Source: Mimachlamys varia (taxonomy: Eukaryota > Mollusca > Bivalvia > Pectinida > Pectinidae). From it: a DNA stretch of 64,000 bases. The stretch is taken from positions 56,686,322 through 56,750,321 of the forward strand of contig OX392528.1 of assembly GCA_947623455.1 (NCBI GenBank), written 5' to 3'. Below are positions 1-10,680 of this stretch, in pieces. Under the pieces are notes generated by a model that had not been told where the DNA came from, did not search any database, and saw nothing but the letters and a program-made list of their open reading frames with translations. The stretch's first letter is position 1; the number at the start of each line of letters is the position of its first letter. Position numbers and translations under genes: made by a program.

Positions 1-689
1 GAAAATATCCATATAAATATTATGATAAACATTTGAGGAGAAATTGTATCCTCAATTTTTTAGACATTTTAAATCTATAAAGGTTAAGATGATTCTTAAG
101 CACTTTGCTGTTGAGTAATAATACAGAGATCGTGTATATACTTCGGCTACTGTTCTTTGATGATACAAACCAGGAAAAATTTTGGTTCGACATCCTTTAT
201 CGTTAATGTATGACAGTCTATGATTCAAACGGCAAGAAACCATCATGCAAAAGTATGAATTCTTGCTGAATATATTCTACCACTTGCGTAAAATTAAGAA
301 GTAATTAAGCCATATAGGCGGATCAATAATTTTAGGTTAAAGGGAGCGTCCTTTTTTCTGGAATGAACTTGTTTGTGTATAGGTGTTTGGCCTCTCTTCC
401 ATATTACAAACACACCGTATACTCGAGTAAACCAGTACGAACTACATGTACATCACCGCTCATTGCAGTAATGTGTGTATTAAATTAATTTCATTGAAAT
501 CCATTAGCCGGTTCCCTTGCAATAAACACTGTGTTGAAAATGGTTAGAAACCGAATAGAAAATCTTGTTGGGATCAGGGCTATATACAAGCCAGCTGTAA
601 GCTGGGATTGAGCGTCAAAAATACACGTGAGATATGTGCTGCTTATGGGGATAAACAAATGACATTCCCCACTGTTTATAGATAGTTTA
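1..689. other. intergenic, nothing recognised
   Basis: AT-rich sequence with only short chance reading frames on both strands. I see no splice-bounded coding exon, RNA gene or clear repeat here. Confidence 0.4.
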
Positions 690-1680
690 CTTAATTTCAT
701 TCAGGTCATGAACCAGTCAAAGATGCCCCTTACTCAGGAAGAATTAGGTATGTGGTTACCAACAAATTGAATGTCAATAAAATCAAGTAAATTACATAGA
801 AAGACGCGCGTTGACAAACCTGGGTTTAGCATCTGTTCTGCATTTCTTTCTTAAGACAATTCTCAAGGTTAGGAAAATAAGTGCTCGTTGGATCCACCAT
901 ATACTCATCGACGAGCTTAAATTAACGTACACGGGTACAAATGGCTAAGAAACTTCTTAAGAAGTACCCAAAATATCAGAAAGGGCATTTGATTGTCTCG
1001 TACAGTGTAGCGGGTGACGAGGCATTGGTGCATTTTTGTGAGCCTAAGAGGAAAGTTGATAATAGGATATGGGTTTTGAAACATGCCAAAAGGTCAAGTC
1101 CTGCTGAACGAACTTTGTCAGCAAAGAAGGTGTTATACACATTCAACATGCACCCACATCGCAGCACCGGGGGCCGTCCTTAGATGACCCTGGCTGTTAA
1201 TAGGACGTTAAAACAATCAGCCAACCAACCAATCAATCATGCAAATTGCTGTTCCAAAAGGTAGGGATGTGTCTGGAAGCTTCCATAAGAACGTAGTTCT
1301 GAAAAATTGCGAACATAAATGAGAAAACAATCGTCCTAAAATAGGTCTCCAGCATGTCCAGTTGTTACAAGACAATGCCCCAGCCCACAAATAAACAACT
1401 GTAGTTCAGGATTTTTTAAGTCGGAAAATGACAATGTATTACCATACCCTCAATTCAGCCCAGACCTTTCCCCCGTGTGATTTTTCCTCTTTCAGAAATT
1501 AAAAAAAACCACACATCCGATAGGAGATCTAGGTCCAGAAGTAAGCTGGAATCTGCAGTTCACCCGTTTCTGATTTGTGTACCCAATGAAGAGGATGGCA
1601 ATTGTTGCAAAAAGTGGATTTTAATATTGAAACGGTGTGTTCAAGTTACATGTAAAGCGGAATATCTTTGAAGGTAAATA
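690..1680 (+). pseudogene. mariner-family transposase relic
   Basis: Broken remains of a Tc1/mariner transposase read on the + strand across several frames. Around 805-845 a stretch resembles the end of the helix-turn-helix domain. Around 866-900 the translation KISARWIHHIL matches the usual motif with conserved ARW. At 1008-1062 GDEALVHFCEP corresponds to the catalytic GDETWVH-x-EP motif, with the Trp lost. At 1365-1385 LLQDNAPAH keeps the second catalytic Asp motif. At 1450-1505 there is a relic of the YSPDLAP-D-LFP-LKK motif. Stops and frame changes separate these blocks, so no active enzyme is encoded. A SINE-tail-like piece (about 1181-1240) appears to be inserted in the middle. Family assignment is from motif order; no terminal inverted repeats were located. 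Confidence 0.8.
1173..1245 (+). mobile_element. SINE 3' tail fragment
   Basis: The stretch TGACCCTGGCTGTTAATAGG followed by GACGTTAAAA and a degenerate AACCAACC tail recurs at 43632-43660, near a tRNA-derived SINE. It is read as the 3' end of such a SINE inserted into the mariner relic. No tRNA-like head is present here. Confidence 0.45.
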
Positions 1681-2061
1681 GAAAAAAAAACATTCAAATT
1701 TTGATAAGCATTTCTGAGAAAACAGGTAATTTGCAAAAGTTTTCGAACATCCCTATTATGTCATTGTGTGATCGATATCAGCAAAATTCTGAAGAGAAAG
1801 AAACATTGAAGAAGTGGGGGAGGAGGTAGTTAATTGTCAGACGTATATTATATATTACACTCAATATATGAACATATTATAAACTGTATAAGTCAGATTT
1901 AGGGCGTACCCCCGATTTTTTTATAAATATTTCTACTTAATATTTGCTTTGGAATGCTATCTGATGATGAACTTCTTAGTTTTCATTTTTGCAAAAAATG
2001 GTAACTTGGCAAATTCTAGGGGTTTAAAGCAATTGTCTTTGTCCTTTTCTCAATCTGATTA

Positions 2062-2287
2062 AAATACAGATCCTCACTACTTCTATCGTGTGTAGGATCG
2101 GACAGCGACCAGTAGAAGGTCATGTGCAGATAACCTTTGTACTCACCAATCAAATCGCTGAAATAACAACTGAAGGTGAAGAAATTATCACAAAATATAC
2201 TAATTGAATTGCTATATACCGCACTGAATGATTTTCTCTTCTTCGCTTCGATCCTACACACGATAGTAATAGTGAGGATCTGTATTT
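2062..2287. mobile_element. foldback / MITE-like element
   Basis: Two inverted arms of about 40 bp, 2062-2101 and 2249-2287, pair almost perfectly (left arm starts AAATACAGATCCTCAC, right arm ends GTGAGGATCTGTATTT). They enclose about 145 bp without coding potential. This is the architecture of a short nonautonomous DNA element; no target duplication was identified. Confidence 0.6.
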
Positions 2288-2289
2288 AA

Positions 2290-3620
2290 ATCATATTGTC
2301 CTTTTCTTATCATGCTATTCCATCCATCCGAAGTTTTGACATGCTCTAATAAAAATCGTGCGTTCATGTGTGCGATTCGCATGATTCGGTATAATTGGTC
2401 GATACATATTACGATTTTCGAATTCGTCAGACATCTTCATAAGCATGATCCCGGGCTAATGATGACAAGTAGACGTCAGGTACAGGACACTGGTCACCGG
2501 ATTGTTCAAACTTCAAAGGTATAATCACGGACTTGGATGTAGCATTCCGTGTTATAATGTCATCAGGAGAAACTTATAGGAATGCGTTTCCATAGAAAAA
2601 TAAACTCTTATTATACCCACGGTTACCGCGGATCGTAGTCACCGTCACATACGGGTAATCCGTCCTTCACCGCATCATTACCACACAATGACATGTTGGT
2701 GACGTCATGGCACATCAGATAGATCGACATGGTAAACTTTGCACAGTAAAAATCACATGGAAAGTTTCTTCATAATATTGCATCAATTAACGATATACAT
2801 GTATTATAAATGTCACTAGGTGATGCATACAGTAGAAAATAGAATCCGTCTTAATGAAAAGTCCACATACAACTTCCCGCCAAAAAGCACATGGTGACGG
2901 TATTGTCTATTGGTTTGGCAGACTAGTACGAGACTCGCCGGCCACACGGGCGAAATACACAATAAAAAGTTACATCGCTGTGGTTGAACAACAAACCGGA
3001 TTAGGATTCTCCGCCATGTAATGAATGAGTAAGAGTGAGTGGGGAACTCGCTTATGATACTCGCATCAAGCCATCTTCGTAGATAAAACACAAACGCATG
3101 TTATACCAGTTCCAAGTCTTGTATTCAGTCTCAAATATATCTTTTACATCACGATATTTCTAACAAAGGGGAATAACTCAAATACATTGGAGTTACTAAT
3201 TATCTCCCTTATACCATACTGTATTGTTTATCGCCAACATCCAAACACACGGACACACCACACTTGGTTAAAACTGGCAAAGTTTACCTGAATTAGAACA
3301 ATTTAATGTATGTTGAAAGCTTACAATGACTTTTTTTTTCAAAAACTACAAAAAAGTCAGGTTCTAGATCAGCTTATATATGTAGCTATACTAAAGAAAT
3401 AAGCTTAAAACAATTAGCACTAGGCCGTATGTATTAATTATTATTGCCAAGCAATTTCTCAATTTACACCAACCACGATTGTCATCGCACAGTGTTAGTT
3501 TATTGTGCGCCCACATATGCGATATAAACAATCGCCCAAGGTACCGTTTCACTAATAAGCTCGTGCACAATACGTGCGCACACCGCACATCGTGTAACGT
3601 TTGTATCTATGGAGACAAAA
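2290..3620. other. intergenic, nothing recognised
   Basis: No supported gene. A perfect TGACGTCA palindrome lies at 2700-2707. The small open frames here have no recognisable domain and no splice context. Confidence 0.4.
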
Positions 3621-4060
3621 GGGGCCGCGGTGGCCGCGAAAAAAAATTATATTTAATATATCATCCAAAACTCTCTTTAGTATAATAAAAAGCATTAAGT
3701 GACACTTGCGTGTGTACATGTAATAATAATATTTATTTAGGCAAAGCGTGTCACAGTACAGTACATATAATCACATAAGTTCACACAGTATTTCAAACAT
3801 TATTTTAATAAATAATAATAAATGATATCACATAAATGTTGTGTTATCACAGTTGGTATGTACATTTCTTCAGTGCCCCGACATTCTCCCACTAGCCTTC
3901 TACCTCTGGGTTGCGAGTTCGAAACTCACGTGGGGTAGTTGCAAGGTACTGGCCGTAGTTCGGTGGTTTTTCTCGTGGCACTCCGGCATGCGTTTTAGGG
4001 AAAATGACCCTTTTAGCTTACCATTCACCGCCCTTATGAGGAAAGGGTAGTGGCTAAAGA
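3621..4060 (+). mobile_element. tRNA-derived SINE, split by an insertion
   Basis: 3873-4055 matches the body of the SINE at 43213-43390: a B-box-like GGTTGCGAGTTCGAAAC, then TCGGTGGTTTTTCTCGTGG and CTCCGGCATG. The missing head, GGGGCCGCGGTGGCCG, is found separately at 3621-3636. The simplest reading is one SINE interrupted by about 235 bp of AT-rich DNA. The head is Leu/Ser-tRNA-like (compare the A box TGGCCGAGTGG of the second copy). It is a decayed retroelement, not a working tRNA gene. Confidence 0.65.
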
Positions 4061-4469
4061 CCTCAGCTAAGGTCGAAATTGAGTAGTGTTTTTACCACAA
4101 TGACATTAAATTTAATTACAAATAGTTGTTTCTTTGGTGGTTGACCAAGAATTAAATTATGCTTGATACCGATGATACAATACGTTTTGTTCATTGTCTT
4201 AAATGACTGTGTATTTAAAGAATTGTATATATTTGTACAACTAAGACGAACAAAAAACGGAAACATTGTCTGTATAGCTTCGTATCGTTTTATCACAGCA
4301 TTGTGATCAACAAAACGTCTACAGTGTTCACCTCAATAGGCCGATCTGACGGAAGTCGTCACCCACAAAACATGTCGGACATGCGTGAATGATGTCTGTG
4401 TGATCGTGGAGCCGATATACACAGAATCTCACAGTCCACAGTCCCCACGGGCCTACACTTGGTCCCTTG

Positions 4470-4566
4470 TGGTTGTGACGTCATCTATATCTACACTGAG
4501 GACTTGTGTGTAATTAATATGTAATTATTCACACGCGTGTTGACTGGATTTACGGGGAAACGCGAT
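4470..4566 (+). promoter_or_regulatory. probable promoter/5' UTR of gene A with CRE
   Basis: A perfect cAMP-response-element palindrome TGACGTCA at 4476-4483 is directly followed by a TATA-like CTATAT (4485-4490), about 80 bp upstream of the gene A start codon. CRE sites bind CREB/ATF factors in animals. The placement is suggestive, but the transcription start was not determined. Confidence 0.4.
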
Positions 4567-4569
4567 ATG
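4567..4569 (+). CDS. gene A exon 1 (start codon only)
   Basis: ATG is followed at once by the donor GTAAGT. Gene B has the identical arrangement, and an intron right after the initiator ATG is a conserved feature of animal calmodulin genes, which decides this start. Confidence 0.7.
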
Positions 4570-7500
4570 GTAAGTAAACTATAGACATTACCCACAAAAA
4601 CATTTTATCTTTTAATATACTTTTCAATCAGTAATGTTTTGTTTTGGTAATTGATAATAAATACATTGTATATATATATAGCTTGTCATTCCTAATCAAA
4701 ACATATATGTACTCCAGTTCTCTGATTCGTTTCATAAATACAGTAGTTTTATGATATGAAACTGTAATAGAGATACAATGGATTCTAGATACGATATTTG
4801 TTTTCAAAGTTAACTAACTAGGATTTAATGTAATTTCAGGCTTGTTTTGAATCCTTCGTTATGTAAATTCATGATTGTATTCAAATATAAGACTGTTTGA
4901 AGAATAAACGAATAAACATGTACGGTACGAAACCTCTGTTTTATGTACAGATGGTAATGCTGTAGCTGTTTCGGGGACGTATGTATCCGCCAGCCTCACT
5001 ATTACAGCAAATGGATGTTATATTTGTATATTATATAAAGATTATATTTGTATATTATATAAAAATTATATTTGTATATTATATAAAGATTATATTTGTA
5101 TATTATATTAAGATTATATTTGTATATTATATAAAGATTATATTTGTATATTATATAAAAATTATATTTGTATATTACATAAAGATTACCTATATTATAT
5201 TGTCTTTAACACTTTGCCACAAAACCAACTAAAAATACAGATAGTATATTTTAATTAGTCATATTCTTGAACAAGACTATTGTCATTATTATCATTCTTT
5301 GGTTCTCTGCCATTGACATAAGTATGTTTTTCATTCATGCAGTCCTAGGAATATTGGCTTCAAACGATTGTCTAAGTTAGAACGACGAAATTCAGAGATA
5401 ATACATGTAAATTTGTACATACATTGTATATGTCAAGAGTTAAAATATGAAATTGATTGTTGTAATGTATTTGTGATAGTGATTGTTTGCCAAGTACATA
5501 CAAGATTGGATAAGACACATATTAAAATCAAAATATTTTACTTAGTACTAAATCGATATACGGATTTAAAAAAATGTTTTGATTTATTTGATGTTGGTCG
5601 TAAATCAATGTTTATTCCAACATCTACACTGTGTAAACTTCCGATCCGGAACTTTGGGCTTTTAACAGGTTTTAAGTTCCGAAAATTGGACTTGAAACAC
5701 GATAAGTTTGGTAAATAGTGACATGGCGTCAAAACATAATGAAAAGTATTGTAAAACCCGTGTAGAAGTTATTCCATGTTTACATAAAATCGACCATAAC
5801 TTAGGATCAAAGTAAAGAGGGTTCTTTGGTTTTTCGTTATGGATTGTTATTGACAACTGTATGTATATTTACAGGGACCTGATAATTTGTTACAGCTAGT
5901 TTTGGACATCTTTCAAGGTGTTAAGGTCAATTTCACACTTTTTGGGGTTTAGATCATTTTTTGATAAAAATGCCCCCCCCCCTAAATGGTCATTAAGGCT
6001 GTTTATCGAGGGGGTGTCTTTATCGAAAAATTATTAAAACCCCGAAAAGTGTGTAATTGCTCTAAACACCTTAATATCGGTCCAAAACTAGCTGTAACAA
6101 ATATCAGGCCCCTATCTGTATATTGGTGTTTGTGACCTTCAAAGACCGACTATATAGCTATTGTCGCTAGACATGGTCAATAACTCGGCCAGGTTAGATT
6201 TTTAACTTTCAAGATTTATTTACTCTCTTTACAAATTACAATTGTACAGAGAAAACATATATTTACAACTCTACAAATGTTCATAAAATAAAGTGTGATG
6301 TATTGAGAGGACAGATCAGAGAAAGCTGCCTTGGTGTATATATGTTGAAACAGTTCAAATCACAAAAAACCGACCCACTCGGGCGACATGAACAAGGCTA
6401 CATGTAACACAAGCTCAAGTCAGCTATTTCAATCAATCGCATGATCATCATCAGCTATCTCCGCTGATCATTAGGTTTATATATTTTTTTTTGGGGGGGG
6501 GGGGAGGGTTGTATGTGTAGTTTTTGTCTTATTTTCTTTTATTGTGTGTGAGTGTGTGCTGAGTATTGTTTCATTATTTATTGGAAGTGACAAAATGGTA
6601 ATCAATGTGCTTAACCTCTTTCTGATGACCTAACATCAGTATACCTTCACATTGGACCCATACACAGGAGACAGTAATGATACCCTAACATCAGTATAGT
6701 ACACATAGTAAAGTTAAGTACACAGAAAAGAAAAACAAAACACAAAACAAAACAAAAACAAAACAAACAAACAAGCACAAAACAAAACAAAACACAAAAC
6801 AAATAAACAAACACAAACAAAACAAACAAACACAAAACAAACAAACAAAACGAATAAACAAACAAACAAAAATGCCATGCACTGTATCAATAATGATAGT
6901 TTTCTCGAGAAATAACATGCGACCGAAAGCAACTACTTTTACAGTGGCCTAATTATTATGCAACTAACAGATACCTACTAAATTCTCTTACACTAGACTA
7001 AATTTCTGTTTTCAGTCGGCACGTTGGCCTCCCCCGACAAGAGCCCAGCTGGCAGGTACAGTATGAACTGATAATATGGTATACTGATGTAGTACATCAG
7101 CACATGTACATGTATATTCTTTTTCTCTGCTGTTTAGTTTCTAATGAGAATAAATTGAGATCAAACTGAGAAATGTTATTGATTATTATAGAAAACCGTC
7201 TTTTTTACTAATTTTTAATCGTATACAGGGACGTATATGTACGTCCCTCATTCATGTTATATATACTATCCCTATTTCTACCGATAGAGAATTAATTCAT
7301 TTATATGCATTATGTAAATTAAATAACCACTCGGAATATTTTTTTAATGGCCCAATTTACGTAACTTTTGGCAAAACTTATAGATTTAGTTAAGATTAAT
7401 TGATATCAGCAATATTAAAGATGGATTCTTTCGCGGTTACCGATACAGCAGCAGTTGAAACTCGGTAGTTTTAAACACTATAAATTATGATTTTATAATA

Positions 7501-9342
7501 TGAAATAAAAAAAACCCAGAAAACTGTTTTTCCTCAAGCGCTAATCAACAGCTCTTCAGGAGGCTATTCTGGTTCCTCCTGATGAGCTGTTGAGCGAAAG
7601 TGCTTGAGAAAAATCAGTCTTCTGTTTTTTTTATTTTATATTGTATTTTAACCATGACAAGGACCTTTTACTTTATAATGATTTTATCTGATTTCTTTTG
7701 TTGATAAGACAGAGATGTCATCCATGCACTATTTGCTTACATAAAAAATGTCATGTTTTTGTTTTTAAATTGGCATCAAGTAGGGTTTTCCTTTATCAAA
7801 CGAGTTTTGTTTTTTTGTTCATTCAAACGATTATGATAACAGAAAGGAGAAGACAGGGTTCTCCAGTTTGAACACCTCTTTTCAAATAGGTTTTTCTTTT
7901 TTGAATTAAGAGTTCCGCGAAGCCTTCAACATGTTCGACGTCAATAAGACCGGAAGTGTGACGACTAAAGAGCTGGGGGATGTCATGCGCAACATGGGGC
8001 AGGAACCGTCAGAGACGGAACTCAAACACATGGTGGACGAGGTAGACGAGGATGGTACGTGTCACGTAACTAAGACCAACTTAATGTTTCAAGGATTTAC
8101 AAAAAAGTATATTCATATTTGAACCATTGAATAATATTCTGTATCCTTGTATGATATGAAAGTTGGCGTTTTTGAATTATTCTCATTAGTACATATATGC
8201 CAACTTGTGATTGAGAATGATGCCTAAGTTCTCACTTTACTTTGAGGCCATGGCATTTACGTGGATGTGACCTAGATTTGCATGGCTGGTGTTGTTGATG
8301 AAGCAGCAGATGACGGGTTCTCTTCCGGAATACATGGTCTTATTCTCTTTTTCATGGGTCTCCGTACCATTTTTTTTTCATGTTTTGCCCCGAGTTTAAT
8401 CGAGTGTGAGTTTTGATCATGGTTTTGTTGACGCCTCGGTATTATCTGGGTTTTTTTTTCTAAAATGTTTTCGTTTACAATTAAAACGATATTATAACCC
8501 CTGAACTATATTTATAAACCTTGCTCCTTGTGCCCTTTCACAATAAACACACTTACTTTGCCATCCACCTGCTATATGTTGCATTTCTTCGTCTATCAAA
8601 GCCATCACAACGAATCAAAACGCTTATTTTGAAATTATGCTGACTTAAAATGACTCGAAATTCTCTGTTTCAGGGAGTGGTTCTATCGAGTTTGAAGAGT
8701 TTGTGGAGATGATGATGAATAAAATCCACGAAACCGAGTTAGATGTTGAGCTTCGAGAGGCCTTTACGATATTCGACAAAAATGGCGACGGGTTCATCGG
8801 CCCTCGTGAACTGAAGGAAGTGATGGCCATGATGGGAGAACGACTGACGGAGATCGAAGTGGAGGCCATGATCAGAGAGGCAGATAAAGATGGCGACGGC
8901 AAGGTCAACTACAAAGGTAGTCACGAAGGATTTTCTATTTCATTTCTACACGTTTTATTTCATAATTAGAACGTATTAAAATAATATTCACTCTTGTGTA
9001 CATTTAAAAGTACATCTGCATTTCTTAATAGTTTATCTTTTGTAAAGGATTAGATAGATTATCACAGTGAAGTACATGTAACATGTACATCTATATAGAG
9101 CTTGCATGTACATTCTACTATTAAATATATAGTACATGTATCATCCGGTTTTCCTACGTCCTCGGTTAATATTATTCCATCAGGTCTATATAATAACATA
9201 ATGACCTCGACAAAAGTCAATAACTGATAAATATATTTGCATTGGATGATGTTTGAGAAAACACGATGTTTATGTTGCAGAGTTTCAAGCAATGATAATG
9301 ATGGACCCGGAAAAGACTGAACTGTCAATGTCGCTGAATTAA
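4567..9342 (+). CDS. calmodulin-like EF-hand protein, gene A
   Basis: A five-exon gene (4567-4569, 7016-7055, 7911-8054, 8674-8916, 9281-9342) encodes 163 aa; all joins keep frame and use GT-AG. It is a small Ca2+ sensor of the calmodulin superfamily, expected in the cytosol or nucleus. Four EF-hand loops are visible at residues 24-35, 60-71, 97-108 and 133-144. Loops II-IV have canonical D-x-D/N-G-x-G and Glu at position 12. Loop I is [12 protein letters not shown], with Asn at 3 and Thr at 5, and is probably still able to bind. A short Pro-rich N-terminus (residues 2-14) replaces that of calmodulin, and the C-terminus extends about 19 residues past loop IV. The start codon alone forms exon 1, a hallmark of calmodulin genes. 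Targets are unknown. It is a divergent paralog, not calmodulin itself. Confidence 0.87.
5016..5190. repeat. 24-bp minisatellite in intron 1 of gene A
   Basis: About seven copies of an AT-rich 24-bp unit containing ATATTTGTATATTATATAAA. The period is a multiple of three, which creates a spurious repetitive open frame. Confidence 0.85.
5873..6113. mobile_element. foldback / MITE in intron 1 of gene A
   Basis: A long imperfect inverted repeat. The left arm from 5873 (AGGGACCTGATAATTTGTTA) pairs with the right arm ending at 6113 (TAACAAATATCAGGCCCCT), and pairing continues inwards for about 100 bp per side around a poly-C/poly-G centre. No coding sequence. Confidence 0.75.
6486..6503. repeat. 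poly-G tract
   Basis: An uninterrupted run of G interrupted by one A, followed by GT-rich low-complexity DNA. Length is likely unstable and error-prone in sequencing. Confidence 0.6.
6724..6872. repeat. A-rich AAACA/AACAAA simple repeat
   Basis: Low-complexity run built from AAACA and AAACAAAC units. Its minus strand reads as Phe/Cys/Leu-rich open frames in three frames, which are artefacts. Confidence 0.85.
7016..7055 (+). CDS. gene A exon 2
   Basis: Bounded by TTTTCAG and GTACAG. It encodes residues 2-14 ([13 protein letters not shown]) plus the first base of Glu15. The end aligns with the QIAEF entry of calmodulin helix I. Confidence 0.8.
7493..7654. mobile_element. hairpin MITE in intron 2 of gene A
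   Basis: Near-perfect hairpin. The left arm (CCTCAAGCGCTAATCAACAG then CTCTTCAGGAGG) pairs with the right arm (CCTCCTGATGAGCTGTTGAG then CGAAAGTGCTTGAG). AT-rich ends also pair, and the loop is short. Typical of foldback MITEs; no ORF. Confidence 0.75.
7911..8054 (+). CDS. gene A exon 3 (EF-hand I and start of II)
   Basis: 144 nt, phase 1 at both ends. It encodes [10 protein letters not shown]..., loop I, and the first part of loop II ending DED-G. Its length is identical to gene B exon 3. The acceptor is AATTAAG with a weak pyrimidine tract. Confidence 0.87.
8138..8455 (-). mobile_element. dispersed repeat family DR1, copy 1 (intron 3 of gene A)
   Basis: Decayed copy of a family about 280-330 bp long found at least seven times in this window. 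Diagnostic blocks here are GATGAAGCAGCAGATGACGG, CTCTTCCGGAATACATGGTC and TTTAATCGAGTGTGAGTTTT, which are the reverse complement of blocks at 12650-12975. DR1 is my own label. Confidence 0.7.
8674..8916 (+). CDS. gene A exon 4 (EF-hands II end, III, IV)
   Basis: 243 nt, phase 1 to phase 1, the same length as gene B exon 4. It carries the end of loop II, the central linker, loop III ([12 protein letters not shown]) and loop IV up to residue 11. The donor is GTAGTC, non-consensus at +4. Confidence 0.9.
9281..9342 (+). CDS. gene A exon 5 (C-terminus)
   Basis: Acceptor TTGCAG. It completes the Glu at position 12 of loop IV (G|AG), then [19 protein letters not shown] and TAA. The Met-rich helix start resembles the calmodulin C-terminal FVQMM helix, followed by a short extra tail. 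Confidence 0.8.
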
Positions 9343-10045
9343 GTTTTCATGAGAGGAAACTGATTGTTAAATAACGTCACGTGATGGGATGTTAGTGACC
9401 TTGACCTATCGACATTGCGTCACGTGAGATGTTAGTGACCTTGACATGTCCAAATTACACCACGTCATATTTCATGTGCCATATTCGTCGTCCACAGTGG
9501 AACATTCTCGGATCTTCGTTTCCTCCTAGAATCGTATTTCCCATAGATCCTTACTGTACTTTGTAATACTTAAGACTTTAACATTTAGTGGGATTATTAG
9601 TGTAAGTATGCGTTCTTAAGCTGACGAGATGAATCTCAAAGATCCTGCGAGTTGATTGGAGCATGGAAGAATACTTGAAAGGGGAATACAGTTTTATTAT
9701 GTATTATAAGGCGGTAAATTTACAATACTTAAACAAACATGTGATCCGGCGAGTTGTCTGTGATTAAGTGGAGTCGTTATCCTTTGTACATCTAATGATG
9801 AAGAGCAGAAGTAACTACAGTGTATCGTTAGGCTTTATTTTTTTAATTATTTTAACTTAATTCTATTGCATAATGATGAGGTTTTTGTTACGTATCCAAG
9901 GTAACCTATTTCATTTAGTGAGACTTTCAGTGATTGGTGACGTCATGTGAACACAATGTAATTTACAGACCTGTGTATACCGGTGTCTCGTTCTAGCTCC
10001 ATCAAGATGGAAATGATGAATAAATGAAATTGTTTTTAATGCCTT
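9343..10045 (+). other. gene A 3' UTR with poly(A) signal
   Basis: Non-coding sequence after the stop. The first convincing AATAAA is at 10019-10024, so the 3' UTR would be about 690 bp. A near-repeat is visible at 9376-9450, where CGTCACGTGA-GATGTTAGTGACCTTGAC occurs twice. Confidence 0.5.
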
Positions 10046-10387
10046 TTCAGACTTTTGTTTCAAGAAATCGTTTGTGTTTTAGTATTGAATTCCAAGTTAT
10101 CAGTTAAACCCATTCACAAAGAGCGTTTTGAAATGTAGAAAAGGGATTTTTTTCTTTCATAAAGAACAGAATGATAAATTGTAAGTAAGCTCGTAAGTTT
10201 TGGTTCAAATTTTACCGGTTATAAACTCAGCAATGATGTTTGTGTTTGTTTTCTCTTTAAGATGCTTGTTATTGTTTTTTTGTATCGCCGATATTTTTTT
10301 ATTCATAAAATGATTTTTTATTACAATTTGTACTTGCCCGTGTTGGATGTCTCCATGGAATGGTAAATCCCAGGCAATATATAGCAA

Positions 10388-10445
10388 CATGGGGGAAGGG
10401 GTTGGGGGGAGGGGGAAGAAAGGGCAGGGCAGGGGCCAAGGTAGG
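10388..10445 (+). repeat. G-rich purine tract
   Basis: Several clustered G runs (GGGGG, GGGG, GGG) within about 55 bp, which could form a G-quadruplex on the + strand. No gene is associated. Confidence 0.45.
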
Positions 10446-10680
10446 GTGGTAGTGGTAGAACACGTATTACAGTGTACAGTTTTGTAAAGTCGACATGTAT
10501 GTGCTTCATTATGTATTACTGTAACCCTGAATCAGTAAAGGTCAATAATGTCTAACACTATATATTCTTGATCCGTTCTTGTTTATGTATGTTGTGTGGG
10601 TGGGTGTGGCTGGGGGTTGAAGGAGATATAATAGAACCATAATCATTTAACAAGTGCTAATTGTAATGGGGTACCATTAC

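Noticed and set aside
941..1183. 80-codon + strand frame as a functional gene
   Set aside because: It is an internal piece of a broken mariner transposase, with homology continuing in other frames on both sides.
5368..5718. 116-codon + strand frame in intron 1 of gene A
   Set aside because: AT-rich, Lys/Ile/Cys-biased composition without domain; lies between a minisatellite and a foldback element, with no splice sites that fit gene A.
8645..8924. Minus-strand frames overlapping gene A exon 4
   Set aside because: Shadows of the EF-hand exon; the + strand frame has domain, phase and splice support. The same holds for the minus frames over gene B exon 4 and gene D exon 3.
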